Positions 30,340 through 39,282 of a stretch of DNA of 52,532 nucleotides are shown piece after piece. The DNA comes from a virus, in the IMG/VR virus record IMGVR_UViG_3300032046_005782, positions 1 through 52,532 of that record; one strand, 5' to 3'. The position numbers and the translations under genes were made by a program. Numbering within the stretch: position 1 is the first letter of the stretch; each line of letters starts with the position of its first letter. The notes below the pieces were generated by a model. The model ran no database searches and was not told where the DNA came from. It was given only the letters and a program-made list of their open reading frames with translations.

Positions 30340-30420
30340 AGGCGGGCGGGTCTTGATGCCCCTACCCTACGGGGCGCATGTACTTATGTCGGCGAGGGGG
30401 GCCTTCCTTCCTCGCCGTTC
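30340..30420 (+). repeat. Two hairpins in a gene-free gap of the tail operon
   Basis: GCCCC...GGGGC (GCCCCTACCCTACGGGGC) and GGCGAGG with CCTCGCC around GGGGCCTTCCTT. No U tract. They are the only marked hairpins between tail genes and may be a processing or attenuation point. Confidence 0.5.
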
Positions 30421-30436
30421 GTCGTAGAGGAGCATC

Positions 30437-30904
30437 ATGCCAAAAGTGGGTACTGAAGATCAGGCTTGGGCGGTTGCTCTATCTGCCCTACAAAAAACCC
30501 TCGATGGGGTCCAGGGGGCAATCGACCAATTCCGTCAGCAGGTGCAGGTCGGGTTCAATACCCTGCAGATGGGCGTCAACGCGCTGTCTTTGCAGGTTGG
30601 GCAGATCAATGGGCGGGTCCGTCACGTGGAGGACAGAACGGGTGATCATTCCCAGACGCTGGCCGATCTGACCGGGCAGGTGGCTGCGCACATGGCCAAA
30701 ATCGCCGAGTTGGATGCCATCCTGCAGATGCAGGAGCGGTGGCGGCAGGCAGATCGGCTGGATGCCCAGGTCGACCAGAAAGAGTTGAAGGAGGGCCAGT
30801 CCAAACTCTGGAGCCGGCTTTGGGAGGTGTCAAAGATGGTCTTCAGGGTGACCGAGGGCCTGGCCGTCATGGCGGCTGTTCTGAAGTTCGCGGGGGTTTG
30901 GTGA
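30437..30904 (+). CDS. Coiled-coil protein with C-terminal hydrophobic segment
   Basis: 155 residues. Heptad-rich helix through most of the length (LQKTLDGVQGAIDQFRQQVQ, LADLTGQVAAHMAKIAELDA), ending in FRVTEGLAVMAAVLKFAGVW, a likely membrane or hydrophobic segment. The design resembles small phage coiled-coil proteins near holins (XhlA-like), so it could be a second lysis protein; it might also be a tail protein. GAGGAGCATC precedes the ATG. The stop overlaps the next start. Confidence 0.55.
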   Translation: MPKVGTEDQAWAVALSALQKTLDGVQGAIDQFRQQVQVGFNTLQMGVNALSLQVGQINGRVRHVEDRTGDHSQTLADLTGQVAAHMAKIAELDAILQMQERWRQADRLDAQVDQKELKEGQSKLWSRLWEVSKMVFRVTEGLAVMAAVLKFAGVW

Positions 30905-31509
30905 TGGGGATTCCGTTTTCCTTTGGCCTGGCTAATTCCTCGCAGAGCGCATGGGCCAGGATGTGGGTGGCCCTGGGCGAGATCGGCGAGTTGGGAAAAC
31001 GCGAGACGGAGATCGTAGCGGATACCGGTCGGCGTGGTATCGCGCGGAATTTCGAGCGCGAACGCTCTCCGGAGGGCGTTCCGTGGGTTCCCCTGGCGAA
31101 GCGGACGCAGGAGGAGCGCAAACGGGGCATTGATGCGCGCGGGGTTCCGTTCCGGGTGGCTCCGCTTCATCCCATCCTACAGCGAACGCGGGACTTGCTC
31201 CTGTCCTTCACAGATCCTCGCCATCCCAGGAACATCACCGAGGTCGACCGCGAAATAGGCGCCACTCTCATTACGCTGAGCGCGGAGGACGATCCGAAAA
31301 CGCCCAATCGCATTGCTACCTTGCATGCAGGCGGGACGGTCCAGAGCGCGCAGGCGCAGTTGGCCTTTGGGCCTGGCTGGACGACCGGCCTGGCTCCCAG
31401 GGGCGCGTGGGTTCCTCCACGGCCGTTCGTGGGTTTGTCCCAGGATGCGCTGGCGCAGGTAAACGAGCAGGTAGTGCGGGTGCTGCACCAGAGGCTGGAG
31501 AGGTTGTAG
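30904..31509 (+). CDS. Mu GpG / P2 S-like virion morphogenesis protein
   Basis: 201 residues. The signature RNFERERSPEGVPWVPLAKR, then RTRDLLLSFTD and AQLAFGPGW ... PPRPFVGLS, matches the phage virion morphogenesis (tail completion) family of Mu GpG and P2 S. These proteins act at the head-tail joint or tail end. ATG overlaps the previous stop (TGATG). Confidence 0.7.
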   Translation: MGIPFSFGLANSSQSAWARMWVALGEIGELGKRETEIVADTGRRGIARNFERERSPEGVPWVPLAKRTQEERKRGIDARGVPFRVAPLHPILQRTRDLLLSFTDPRHPRNITEVDREIGATLITLSAEDDPKTPNRIATLHAGGTVQSAQAQLAFGPGWTTGLAPRGAWVPPRPFVGLSQDALAQVNEQVVRVLHQRLERL

Positions 31510-31524
31510 TTGTAGGAGGTTCCG

Positions 31525-31743
31525 ATGGACACGGAAGGATCAGAACTGTTTACGGTGAGCATTACTCTGAGGGTACGTGACCAGGCTGCTGCCATCGATC
31601 TACTGGCCGACATCCTGCGGCAGATCAAATCGGGCGCGATCAAGACCGAGGGCTTTGACCTGGACTGCTACGCTTCTATGGAGGTTCAGGGGGACATCGC
31701 CCAGTGGGCCACTCCCCTGCCGGAGGTGGACGGTGAAAGTTAG
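31525..31743 (+). CDS. Small acidic tail-region protein
   Basis: 72 residues: LFTVSITLRVRDQAAAIDLL then helix ADILRQIKSGAIKTEGFDLD. Alpha/beta, no family. AGGAGGTTCCG precedes the ATG; the end overlaps the next gene, whose ribosome site lies inside it. Confidence 0.55.
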   Translation: MDTEGSELFTVSITLRVRDQAAAIDLLADILRQIKSGAIKTEGFDLDCYASMEVQGDIAQWATPLPEVDGES

Positions 31744-32077
31744 CGAGACAAAAACGGTCACCATTGCCAAAGACGGGGCGCTGTCTGGCGCGTTCGATGC
31801 ACGGGCATTGACCGAGATTTGGCTTGTTACTCCGGCGGCGTGGACGGCTGCAGTCTTGGGGTTCCAGGTCTGCCCTACGGTGGACGGGACGTTCGCTCCC
31901 CTGTACGACTCGGCTGGTGTGCTGGTCGGTGAAACCCTGGCGATTTCGGCGACACAACCTGTTCCTGCCGGGGTTGTGGGTGCCGGCTTCGTCAAACTCT
32001 GGAGCCGAGATGGTGCAGGGGCAAACATCGGCCAGGTGGCTGCGCGGACGTTCACGGTGGTCATGCGAGGGGGATGA
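31733..32077 (+). CDS. Tandem tail paralog 1
   Basis: 114 residues, GTG start after GGAGGTGGACG. Beta-rich: VTIAKDGALSGAFDARALTE, WTAAVLGFQVCPTVDGTFAP, LYDSAGVLVG, FVKLWSRDG. Aligns over its full length with the next gene; both are jelly-roll-like small domains. Likely a virion surface or tail decoration module. No family recognised. Confidence 0.6.
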   Translation: MKVSETKTVTIAKDGALSGAFDARALTEIWLVTPAAWTAAVLGFQVCPTVDGTFAPLYDSAGVLVGETLAISATQPVPAGVVGAGFVKLWSRDGAGANIGQVAARTFTVVMRGG

Positions 32078-32424
32078 CGATGCGCTATTACGAGACGCAC
32101 ACACTGGCCATCGCCGAGGGCGAGGCGCTGTCTGGCATCCTGGATGTGCGGAGGGTGTCAGAGGTCTGGCTGCTGATGCCTGCCGAGTGGACGGCTGCAG
32201 TTCTTGGGGTCAAGGTTGCTCCTGCGGTGGACGGGACATTCGTTCCCCTGTGCGACACGGCTGGTGACCGGGTCGGGTTCGTGGTCCAGGTGGATGGGGT
32301 CCAGGTGGCTCCGGTCAGTCTGGCTGGTGCCGGCTTCATGAAACTCTGGAGCAATACGGCTGGAGTAGACGAGGCGCAGGAGTTGGAGCGGGTCTTCACG
32401 GTGATGCTGCGGGCAGAGGTCTAA
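32074..32424 (+). CDS. Tandem tail paralog 2
   Basis: 116 residues: LAIAEGEALSGILDVRRVSE, WTAAVLGVKVAPAVDGTFVP, LCDTAGDRVGFV, FMKLWSNT. About half the positions match paralog 1, so the two arose by duplication and then diverged. Its ATG overlaps the paralog 1 stop. An insert (FVVQVDGVQVAPVSL) replaces the corresponding loop. Confidence 0.6.
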   Translation: MTMRYYETHTLAIAEGEALSGILDVRRVSEVWLLMPAEWTAAVLGVKVAPAVDGTFVPLCDTAGDRVGFVVQVDGVQVAPVSLAGAGFMKLWSNTAGVDEAQELERVFTVMLRAEV

Positions 32425-32435
32425 AGGGGGTCCGG

Positions 32436-32711
32436 ATGGACGACAAATCTACGCAGGGCCTGTTTACTGAGCGCGACTTGACACTGGTCGAGAATTGCCA
32501 GGTGTATGCTGCGGGCAATCCTGGCAGGCTACCTGGCCATGCCTTGATGCTGGTCGTGGCTAAAATCGCGCGGTTGGTGAATCACATGGCCACACTCCTG
32601 ACTCCAGAGGAGATCCAGGAGTGCATGGCGTTCTTCGTGGGTTCCCCCCCCACCCGATGGAGAGATGGAGTTCGGGCTGCGGGTTCCCGTGGGTCACAAA
32701 ACGTACCCTGA
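32436..32711 (+). CDS. Small helical protein before the tape measure
   Basis: 91 residues; helical TLVENCQVYAAGNPGRLPGH, ALMLVVAKIARLVNHMATLL. A run of eight C at about 32646-32653 sits in the C-terminal third; a length change there would shift the frame, so the end may be uncertain. AAAGGGGGTCCGG precedes the ATG. No family. Confidence 0.5.
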   Translation: MDDKSTQGLFTERDLTLVENCQVYAAGNPGRLPGHALMLVVAKIARLVNHMATLLTPEEIQECMAFFVGSPPTRWRDGVRAAGSRGSQNVP

Positions 32712-32739
32712 CGCGGTGGAATCGCCAGCATAGTCGTGC

Positions 32740-32750
32740 TGACTTGTCAA
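32740..32750. promoter_or_regulatory. TGACTTGTCAA palindrome, copy 4
   Basis: Fourteen bases before the tape-measure ATG, followed by CCTGATAGGTGGGT. Same distance and tail as copy 3, so the palindrome overlaps the place of a normal ribosome site in both genes. Confidence 0.5.
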
Positions 32751-32764
32751 CCTGATAGGTGGGT

Positions 32765-35700
32765 ATGGCCGAGCGTTATGAAATAAAAATCTCCATAGAC
32801 GGGCGAGAGGCGGAGGGGGAGGCCAAGAGGCTCCGCCAGGTAATCGAGGAGCAGATTACCGGTGCCGGCGCGATCCAGTTCGACGTTTCTGGCCTGGAGC
32901 GGCTGCTGGCTGCCAAAGGTTCCCAGGTGGCCATCCAGGGCATGGTGCAGATCACTGGCCTTGATCAGGCAGAGACGGCTTTGCGGCTGCTCCAGGAGCA
33001 GGCTGCTCAGCGAATCCTCATCCAGGGGTCGGTGGATATCCAGGGCCTGACTCGGGCCCAGGAGCAGATGCGGGCTATGCACGAGGACGCTGGCGCGTTG
33101 GGGCGGTCCATCGCCAGTGGGTTGGGGCGGACGTGGGTCAGCCTGGAAGAGAAACTCAGTACCCTCCAGGGCCAGATCACGGGCCTGGTACGGGTCGGGC
33201 AGGCTTCCCACATCGCTCCCGATCTGCTGGAGGGCATGCCTGAACTCGAGCAGGCGCTGTCCAGCCAGGATAAACGGACGCTCGATCTATCCCTGCGCAT
33301 GCAGGAGTTGCAGGCGCGCATCACCCAGTTGAATCAAGCGTTCGCCGAGTTGGGGTCGGTGAAGGTGCAACCCCTGGGGGGCGGTGGCCTGCGGACGCTC
33401 TCCGAAATGTTCAAGGGGTTAGAGGAACCGTACCATCGGGATAAGATCCGCAAGATGGTACAGGGCATCGACGAGGAGTTGGCTCCGCTGGAGAAGATAC
33501 TCAGTCAGCGGATGGATGAGGCGGCTGCTGCTGCGCGTGCACGGGCAGGTCCGCTGGCCGAGGCGGTTGCTCAGGTGCGGGCGGAGTTGGAGGCCAAACT
33601 CGCCGAGAAACCGGGGACAATCACATCCATGACCGGCGCTATCACGGAAGAGGAAAAAGCCTGGGAGGCGGGCTTCGCCGAGTTAGAGCAAAAGTACATG
33701 GCGCTGACTCAAGAGTATGATGCGGTTCGCTCCCAGGCGATGACCGGCGATGCCGAAGACCTGAAGAACCAGATGGCGCTTCGGCGTTCGCAGTTGACTC
33801 AACCCCTGCGCGAAGAGTTCCAATTCTGGCGAGAATGGTCTACGGGGTCGGTGGAGCAAATCTCCGCAGATTTGAGGGCTGCCGGGCAAAGTGCGGCTGC
33901 ACAGGCGCTTCAGGAGATGCAGGGCATCTTCGAAGAGCGCAAGCGGCTGCAGACACAGTTTAAGCGCGCGTTCGGTGGGTTGGCGAAGGGCGGCGAGGTC
34001 GAGTTGCCCAAAGAGGCGCAGGGGACGATGGTGGACTTTATCACTGCCGAGCGTTCCCTGGAGCAGGTGGCGGGCCAAACCACGGGGATTCTGGAGGGAC
34101 AGCGAACGACCATCCAGGGCCTGGTCAGGGTCATGGACGAGGCGGCGCTGGCTGCTGCCGGCCTGGGGAAAACCGAGCGGTTCGCGCTGGCGCAGATGGA
34201 GGCGGTCGGCAGGCGCGAGATCCGGGCGGAAACGAAGACGGGGGTTCCCCTGGAGGATGCGGCTGCGCAGGTGACCGAGATCATGGCCAGGCTCACGGTC
34301 GAGGCGCAGAAACTCCATGCGGGTATCACTGCGGCGATGGAGGGTGAGCAGGCTCGCCAGGCTGCAGAGAAATCCGGGCGGGGTATCGTCGGGGTTTGGG
34401 AGTGGGTGCGCGAGCGGCTGGTCGGGCACTCGATCATTCCCGAAATGGTCCAGGAGATCCAAGTCTGGCTTGCGTCCATTGGCCAGCAGGATGTGTTCTC
34501 GTCCGTGGCCAGCCAGGGCGAGGGGGCGGCTGACCGGCTGGTGCGGGCCTTCTCGCAGATCGCTTCTGCCTTCCCTGCTGAACAGGTTGCGGGACAGATC
34601 CGTGTACTGCAACAGGAAATCTCGGCGCTGGAGGGCCAGTTCATGGAGGCTTCTGTGCGCGGGTCGGAGGCTTCCGAGCGGTATCGCCTGGGCTTCGAAG
34701 AGGCGGCTAACGAGGTTCGACGCGTTCTTGGGGAATCGGCGGAGATCGAGGGCAAACTGGCCCAGGGCATGCTCCCGGCGGGGTTCAAGGTCGGCGCTGG
34801 CGAGAGCATCTGGCAGAAAGGCGAGGGTGAGGCCAGAGCGCGGTACGGCGAGACGGCTGCCGAGGGTGACCGGTGGTATCAGGCGCTGCGATCGAACATC
34901 GAGGAGATTGGACGACAAGACCAGGCGGAGATGGATCGCCTCGCCAACGCTATCGTCCAGAAACAGGCGCAGGTTGCGGCGCTGCAGCATGCCCAGTTGG
35001 TGCAACAGGCTGAGGCGTATGAACGCATTCTGGCCCAATCTCCCCCTGCCGATCCTGGCGAGCGCCAGGCGCTGGCCGACCAATTGGCGGCGACTTACAA
35101 TCAGATCGGGGTCTCTGAGGATGCCCTACTGCGGGCGGCTGACCAGGTGGGTGAATCGGTGGCGCTGGAGGCTCAGCGTCAAACCGAGCGCATCCAGGAG
35201 GAGGCGCGTGAGTTCGTGACCGGTGGGGAGGGCCAGGCACTGTTGGGGGCGGCAAAGGCTGAGGTGGCCGAGCGGTCTCAGGCTGCGCGAGCGCAGGCTG
35301 AGACGATTATCGCCGAGGCGCGTGCTGCTACCGAGGCGCAGATCCAGGAGGAGAAGCGGCTGACGGCGGAGACGGTAGCAGAGACTAAGGTCAGGGTAGC
35401 GCAGAAAACCGAGGCGGCTGACCGTGTTACCATCAGGGCGCAGGCTGCGCGCGAGGTGGAAGTTCTGGGCGCGAAGGCTGCGGTGGCGGCTGTAACCGAG
35501 GCGGAGAAGCGGACGACCGCCTTGACCAAGGCGCAGATCCAGGATCAAACCCGGCTGATAAAGGAGAAAGAGCGGGCACTGGCGCTGGAGGGCCAGGCGC
35601 GTCAGATGGCCGCTCAGTTGGGCATTCAGTGGGACACGTACATCCAGAAGGCTATCGAGGCGGGTGTTCCTCTGCAGACTATCGTCGGTACGCTTCAGCG

Positions 35701-38700
35701 AATCGCCAAGGAGCAGGGGGCAGTCAATACAGCCACAGGGCGGTATGCGGCTTCTACCAAGGGCGCCTTCGGGGCTTTGGGGCAGTACGGGCGCGAACTG
35801 TCCAGGGCGCGCATGGAATCCCATGGCCTGTTCATGGTCATGGGGGATATCTCCAATATCACTCGAACCATCCAGTACACATCGGCTGCGCTGGCGGGAT
35901 CGCTCACGATGGCGGCTAAGTCTTACCTGGAGTTGTCCAGGCAGACCGACATCGCCTCGCGGTCGCTCTTGCTCAATCAGGAATTGACCGAGGACATGCG
36001 CGGGGCGGTAATCGATATGTCGTCGGAGTTGGCGCTGATTGATCCGCAGCAGACCGCGGAGGCGGTCACGGTTTGGGCGCAGGCTACCGGCCAGCAGGTG
36101 ACCAGTCAGGAGGAGTTGAATCGCCTTCTGGAGGAGACAATCCCCATCCAGCAGTTGGCGGTCCTAACGCAAACCCAGGCGGCTGCTGTGACGGATGGGA
36201 CGGCGGCTGCGCTGCGGCAATACGGGCTCCGCCTAGATGAGACTAACCGAGTGACCGCGATCTTCGCCAAGATTGCGGACGACACCCTGGCCACTGTGGA
36301 GGACATGTCCCAGGCGTTCAAGTTCGTGGGTCCGCAGGCGCATACGATGGGGGAAGAGATCGAGGATACGGCTGCAGTCCTTGGCATCATGGCCAATGAG
36401 AACATCCGGGGTTCCCAGGCGGGTCGGGCGTACCGCCAGATGCTGCTGTCGCTCGTCGAACCAACCCAAAAGACCAGGGATGCGCTGATGCAGGCGTTCG
36501 GGACTGAACAGCCATTCTATACCGCGGAGGGGACGTTCGTGGGCCTGACGCAGGTAATTGACATGCTGGCGGCTGCTTCGGAAAATGCTACCGAACAGCA
36601 ACGTGAAGAGCTGCTTGCGACTATGTTCACGGCCAATGCCATGCCTGCAGTCGTGGCGCTGGTCAATCAGCAGATCGAGGCGCGAAAGAAAGGTATCAAC
36701 ATCGTCAGGGCTGAATCGAAACTCCTGGCGGGTACGGTGGACGCGGAGGTCGAGGCTTACGCGCAGTTGCGGCTGGAGACGGAGGGTGTTTCAATCTCCA
36801 TGATGGGCGCGATGGACTTGTGGAACAAACAACTGGGGGACTGGGAGCAGTCGGACGTCTACCGGGTCCAGCAGGCGGAGATGCGGTGGAAAGCCTTCTG
36901 GTTGAAGATCGGCGAGAGTGCGCTGAACTTCGCTATCCCCTACATCACAAAGGGCGCTGAAATCCTGAAGGAAGTCACGGGCATAGTTTCGGCCCATCCA
37001 GAACTTGGGACGTTGGTCGCGGTGGCTGCTGGTGGAACGATCGCTGCGACTCTCCTGCGGACGGTCATTTCGGGCATGCGCTTGGTCACCAGCATCAATA
37101 CCATGGGGACTGCCCTTCAACGAACGATGGCGGCGCAGGGGACTGCGGGGACGCAGTTCCAGGGCCAGGTAGTGGCGGCAGGCGAGCGGTTCGCGGCTAT
37201 CGTGGCGGGGGCGGCTAACCAGGCGGCTGGTACAGAGGTCGTGGGGGCGACTGAGGAGACGGCTATCGAGAAGGCGGGGGCGGTCGAGGAGGTGGCCATC
37301 GAGAAGACCGGGGCGGCTACGTTTGCCAGTACGGCGGCCAGCCTTCTCGGTCGGGCGCTGCTGGCCTATGGCGTGGGCGAGGCACTGTCACGAGGCCTGA
37401 CGGGCCAGGGCCTGGCGGGCTGGTTCACGACCGCTGAGGGCGAGGCTGCTGGCCAGGCGCGTGCTGCCGGCCTGGCGGATCAGACCAAGGTGGAGATGGA
37501 GGCTGCGCTGGCCCAGGTGCGCGCGGACATGGAGACGGTCTCGAGGTACGCTTCCGAGACCACGGGCCTGGTCGAGTTCTACGGTGGCCAGTTGGAGTTG
37601 TTGTTCGGCCAGACCATCAAACCAGAAGATTACGCGCGGATGGTCGAGTTGATGGGCGGGCGGACGCAAACTTTGAGCGCGACTGCAGTCACTGACAAAC
37701 TCGCAGAATTGCGGACGACCGAGCAGGCGCTGGAGGATGCGCTGGTGGCCATCGATACCGAGGCGGGTGCGGCTGAGGATGCTGCCGGGGCGACTGACAA
37801 GTTGTCGACTGCCCTGTTCAAACTACCTGCTGCGCTGACGCAGGTCGAGCAGTTGACGGACGAGGAATCGAAGGCGGTCGAGTTATACGTGGAATTGCTC
37901 AAGAAGCAGACGGAGGAGACGACTCGCTTTAACGATGCCCTGGCGGCTGCGCTGACGTCCATGCAGGATGACCTGGCGAAGTTGGAGGCTGATTACAACG
38001 AGCGGGCGGCGAAGGCAAACGCGCAGTTCGAGGCGGAGCAGTCGGATGCCGAGCGCCAGTACCATCGCCAACGACAGCGGGAGTTGGCCGACCATCTGAT
38101 CCAGATGGGGCGAATGGAGGAAGACCACCTGCTGCGGATGGATGATCTGGCGCGTGCACGGGACGCGATGGGCATGCTCCAGGAGCAGGAATCCTACGGG
38201 GTCCAGAGGTCGCGCGCGGAGGAGGACTTCGCTCGTCGGCAGGAACAGGCGGGGGCGGACTTCACGGAATCGCAGGCTGAACGGGCCAGGCAGCATGCGG
38301 CTGAGATGGCCGACATGCGGGTGCAATACGAAACCCAAAAGGCGGAGCGCCTCGCCCAGTACCAGGAGCAGGTCGAGAAACTCGCGGCTGAACATCAGGC
38401 TACGATGGATAGGCTTGACAAGGAATACTTCGACAAGATCAATGCTGAGTTGCGGTACTTCCAGCAAAGTCAGTTGATCCAGGCTCAGTACCAGGCGGCG
38501 ATGCTCAAGGATGCGCAGACCTGGTTGGCGTCCAAGCGCAGGCTCTGGCAGGACTTTGTCCAGAACCTGCCCGTTCCAAATAGGACTTACCCTGTGAAGG
38601 GCAGGCAGGCGGGGGGCTATATTCACGACACCGATGCATACCGGATGCATCGAGGCGAATTTGTGCTTGCCCCTGGCACTACTCGTGCACTCGAGCAGGG

Positions 38701-38896
38701 CCTGGGTCCGCTTACCCAGTCGCGGCTGGTCGAGGGGGCGATGGGCAGTCGGGCTGTCCAAACTACCCAGGCGCTTCACCTGGTGCAGCAGTTCGAGTTC
38801 CATGGGGGTTTCTCCGATGCCGAGCGGCAGTGGTTCCGGGGCGTTGCGGCTGAACAGGCAAAGGCGGCGTTCGCCGAGGTTCTTGGAGGGGTATAG
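32765..38896 (+). CDS. Tail tape measure protein
   Basis: 2,043 residues. Residues 1-1000 are mostly helical and coiled-coil, with degenerate alanine/glutamate-rich repeats (for example AAVTEAEKRTTALTKAQIQD). A TP901-type tape-measure core lies at about 1020-1260 (KSYLELSRQTDIASRSLLLN, DDTLATVEDMSQAFKFVGPQ, LGIMANENIRGSQAGRAYRQ). A hydrophobic stretch near 1415-1445 (LVAVAAGGTIAATLLRTVIS) is the usual membrane-penetrating segment. A second coiled coil (about 1690-1900) and a C-terminal domain follow. At about 0.15 nm per residue this predicts a tail near 300 nm, long for a siphophage. Start ATG 32765 is preferred over GTG 32759. Confidence 0.9.
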   Translation: MAERYEIKISIDGREAEGEAKRLRQVIEEQITGAGAIQFDVSGLERLLAAKGSQVAIQGMVQITGLDQAETALRLLQEQAAQRILIQGSVDIQGLTRAQEQMRAMHEDAGALGRSIASGLGRTWVSLEEKLSTLQGQITGLVRVGQASHIAPDLLEGMPELEQALSSQDKRTLDLSLRMQELQARITQLNQAFAELGSVKVQPLGGGGLRTLSEMFKGLEEPYHRDKIRKMVQGIDEELAPLEKILSQRMDEAAAAARARAGPLAEAVAQVRAELEAKLAEKPGTITSMTGAITEEEKAWEAGFAELEQKYMALTQEYDAVRSQAMTGDAEDLKNQMALRRSQLTQPLREEFQFWREWSTGSVEQISADLRAAGQSAAAQALQEMQGIFEERKRLQTQFKRAFGGLAKGGEVELPKEAQGTMVDFITAERSLEQVAGQTTGILEGQRTTIQGLVRVMDEAALAAAGLGKTERFALAQMEAVGRREIRAETKTGVPLEDAAAQVTEIMARLTVEAQKLHAGITAAMEGEQARQAAEKSGRGIVGVWEWVRERLVGHSIIPEMVQEIQVWLASIGQQDVFSSVASQGEGAADRLVRAFSQIASAFPAEQVAGQIRVLQQEISALEGQFMEASVRGSEASERYRLGFEEAANEVRRVLGESAEIEGKLAQGMLPAGFKVGAGESIWQKGEGEARARYGETAAEGDRWYQALRSNIEEIGRQDQAEMDRLANAIVQKQAQVAALQHAQLVQQAEAYERILAQSPPADPGERQALADQLAATYNQIGVSEDALLRAADQVGESVALEAQRQTERIQEEAREFVTGGEGQALLGAAKAEVAERSQAARAQAETIIAEARAATEAQIQEEKRLTAETVAETKVRVAQKTEAADRVTIRAQAAREVEVLGAKAAVAAVTEAEKRTTALTKAQIQDQTRLIKEKERALALEGQARQMAAQLGIQWDTYIQKAIEAGVPLQTIVGTLQRIAKEQGAVNTATGRYAASTKGAFGALGQYGRELSRARMESHGLFMVMGDISNITRTIQYTSAALAGSLTMAAKSYLELSRQTDIASRSLLLNQELTEDMRGAVIDMSSELALIDPQQTAEAVTVWAQATGQQVTSQEELNRLLEETIPIQQLAVLTQTQAAAVTDGTAAALRQYGLRLDETNRVTAIFAKIADDTLATVEDMSQAFKFVGPQAHTMGEEIEDTAAVLGIMANENIRGSQAGRAYRQMLLSLVEPTQKTRDALMQAFGTEQPFYTAEGTFVGLTQVIDMLAAASENATEQQREELLATMFTANAMPAVVALVNQQIEARKKGINIVRAESKLLAGTVDAEVEAYAQLRLETEGVSISMMGAMDLWNKQLGDWEQSDVYRVQQAEMRWKAFWLKIGESALNFAIPYITKGAEILKEVTGIVSAHPELGTLVAVAAGGTIAATLLRTVISGMRLVTSINTMGTALQRTMAAQGTAGTQFQGQVVAAGERFAAIVAGAANQAAGTEVVGATEETAIEKAGAVEEVAIEKTGAATFASTAASLLGRALLAYGVGEALSRGLTGQGLAGWFTTAEGEAAGQARAAGLADQTKVEMEAALAQVRADMETVSRYASETTGLVEFYGGQLELLFGQTIKPEDYARMVELMGGRTQTLSATAVTDKLAELRTTEQALEDALVAIDTEAGAAEDAAGATDKLSTALFKLPAALTQVEQLTDEESKAVELYVELLKKQTEETTRFNDALAAALTSMQDDLAKLEADYNERAAKANAQFEAEQSDAERQYHRQRQRELADHLIQMGRMEEDHLLRMDDLARARDAMGMLQEQESYGVQRSRAEEDFARRQEQAGADFTESQAERARQHAAEMADMRVQYETQKAERLAQYQEQVEKLAAEHQATMDRLDKEYFDKINAELRYFQQSQLIQAQYQAAMLKDAQTWLASKRRLWQDFVQNLPVPNRTYPVKGRQAGGYIHDTDAYRMHRGEFVLAPGTTRALEQGLGPLTQSRLVEGAMGSRAVQTTQALHLVQQFEFHGGFSDAERQWFRGVAAEQAKAAFAEVLGGV

Positions 38897-38898
38897 GG

Positions 38899-39282
38899 AT
38901 GGCCGTCTACGATTTCGAGATCGGCGAGGACGAGGTGGGGATGGTCAATCTGGAAGAGTTGACCGTTCCGGTGTTCGCTCCCAGGTCGGGGTATAAGCAG
39001 TACCAGGTCGAGATTGACTTGGGCGATCTTACTGTCCGCGGGTTCGGACGGCCGTCGGCGACTTGGCGGTGGGGGTTCCTCACCCTGGCTCAGCGTGATC
39101 AATTGCGGGAGTTCTGTGCGGGCAAATCGGCCAGGGTCTACATCCAGACCAAGAAACGTGACGATACCCAGGAGTATGCGGTTTTCTACGCGGTCATGGT
39201 CTGGCCTGAAGAGGAGGAGGTTACGGCAGGGCGCGTGCTGGACATCGAGATCCGCTTCCGGGACATGGTGGAGGTCACCTGA
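38899..39282 (+). CDS. Small distal-tail-like protein
   Basis: 127 residues, two bases after the tape measure stop. Beta-rich: LEELTVPVFAPRSGYKQYQV, TWRWGFLTLAQRDQLREFCA, YAVFYAVMVWPEEEEVTAGR. In this position siphophages carry distal tail or tail-tip proteins, and the pattern would fit a small Dit-like ring protein. Not recognisable by sequence alone. Confidence 0.55.
   Translation: MAVYDFEIGEDEVGMVNLEELTVPVFAPRSGYKQYQVEIDLGDLTVRGFGRPSATWRWGFLTLAQRDQLREFCAGKSARVYIQTKKRDDTQEYAVFYAVMVWPEEEEVTAGRVLDIEIRFRDMVEVT

Noticed and set aside
33683-35083. 466-codon minus-strand frame inside the tape measure gene
   Set aside because: Shadow of a G+C-rich helical repeat region; no ribosome site and the plus strand encodes a coherent tape measure protein.
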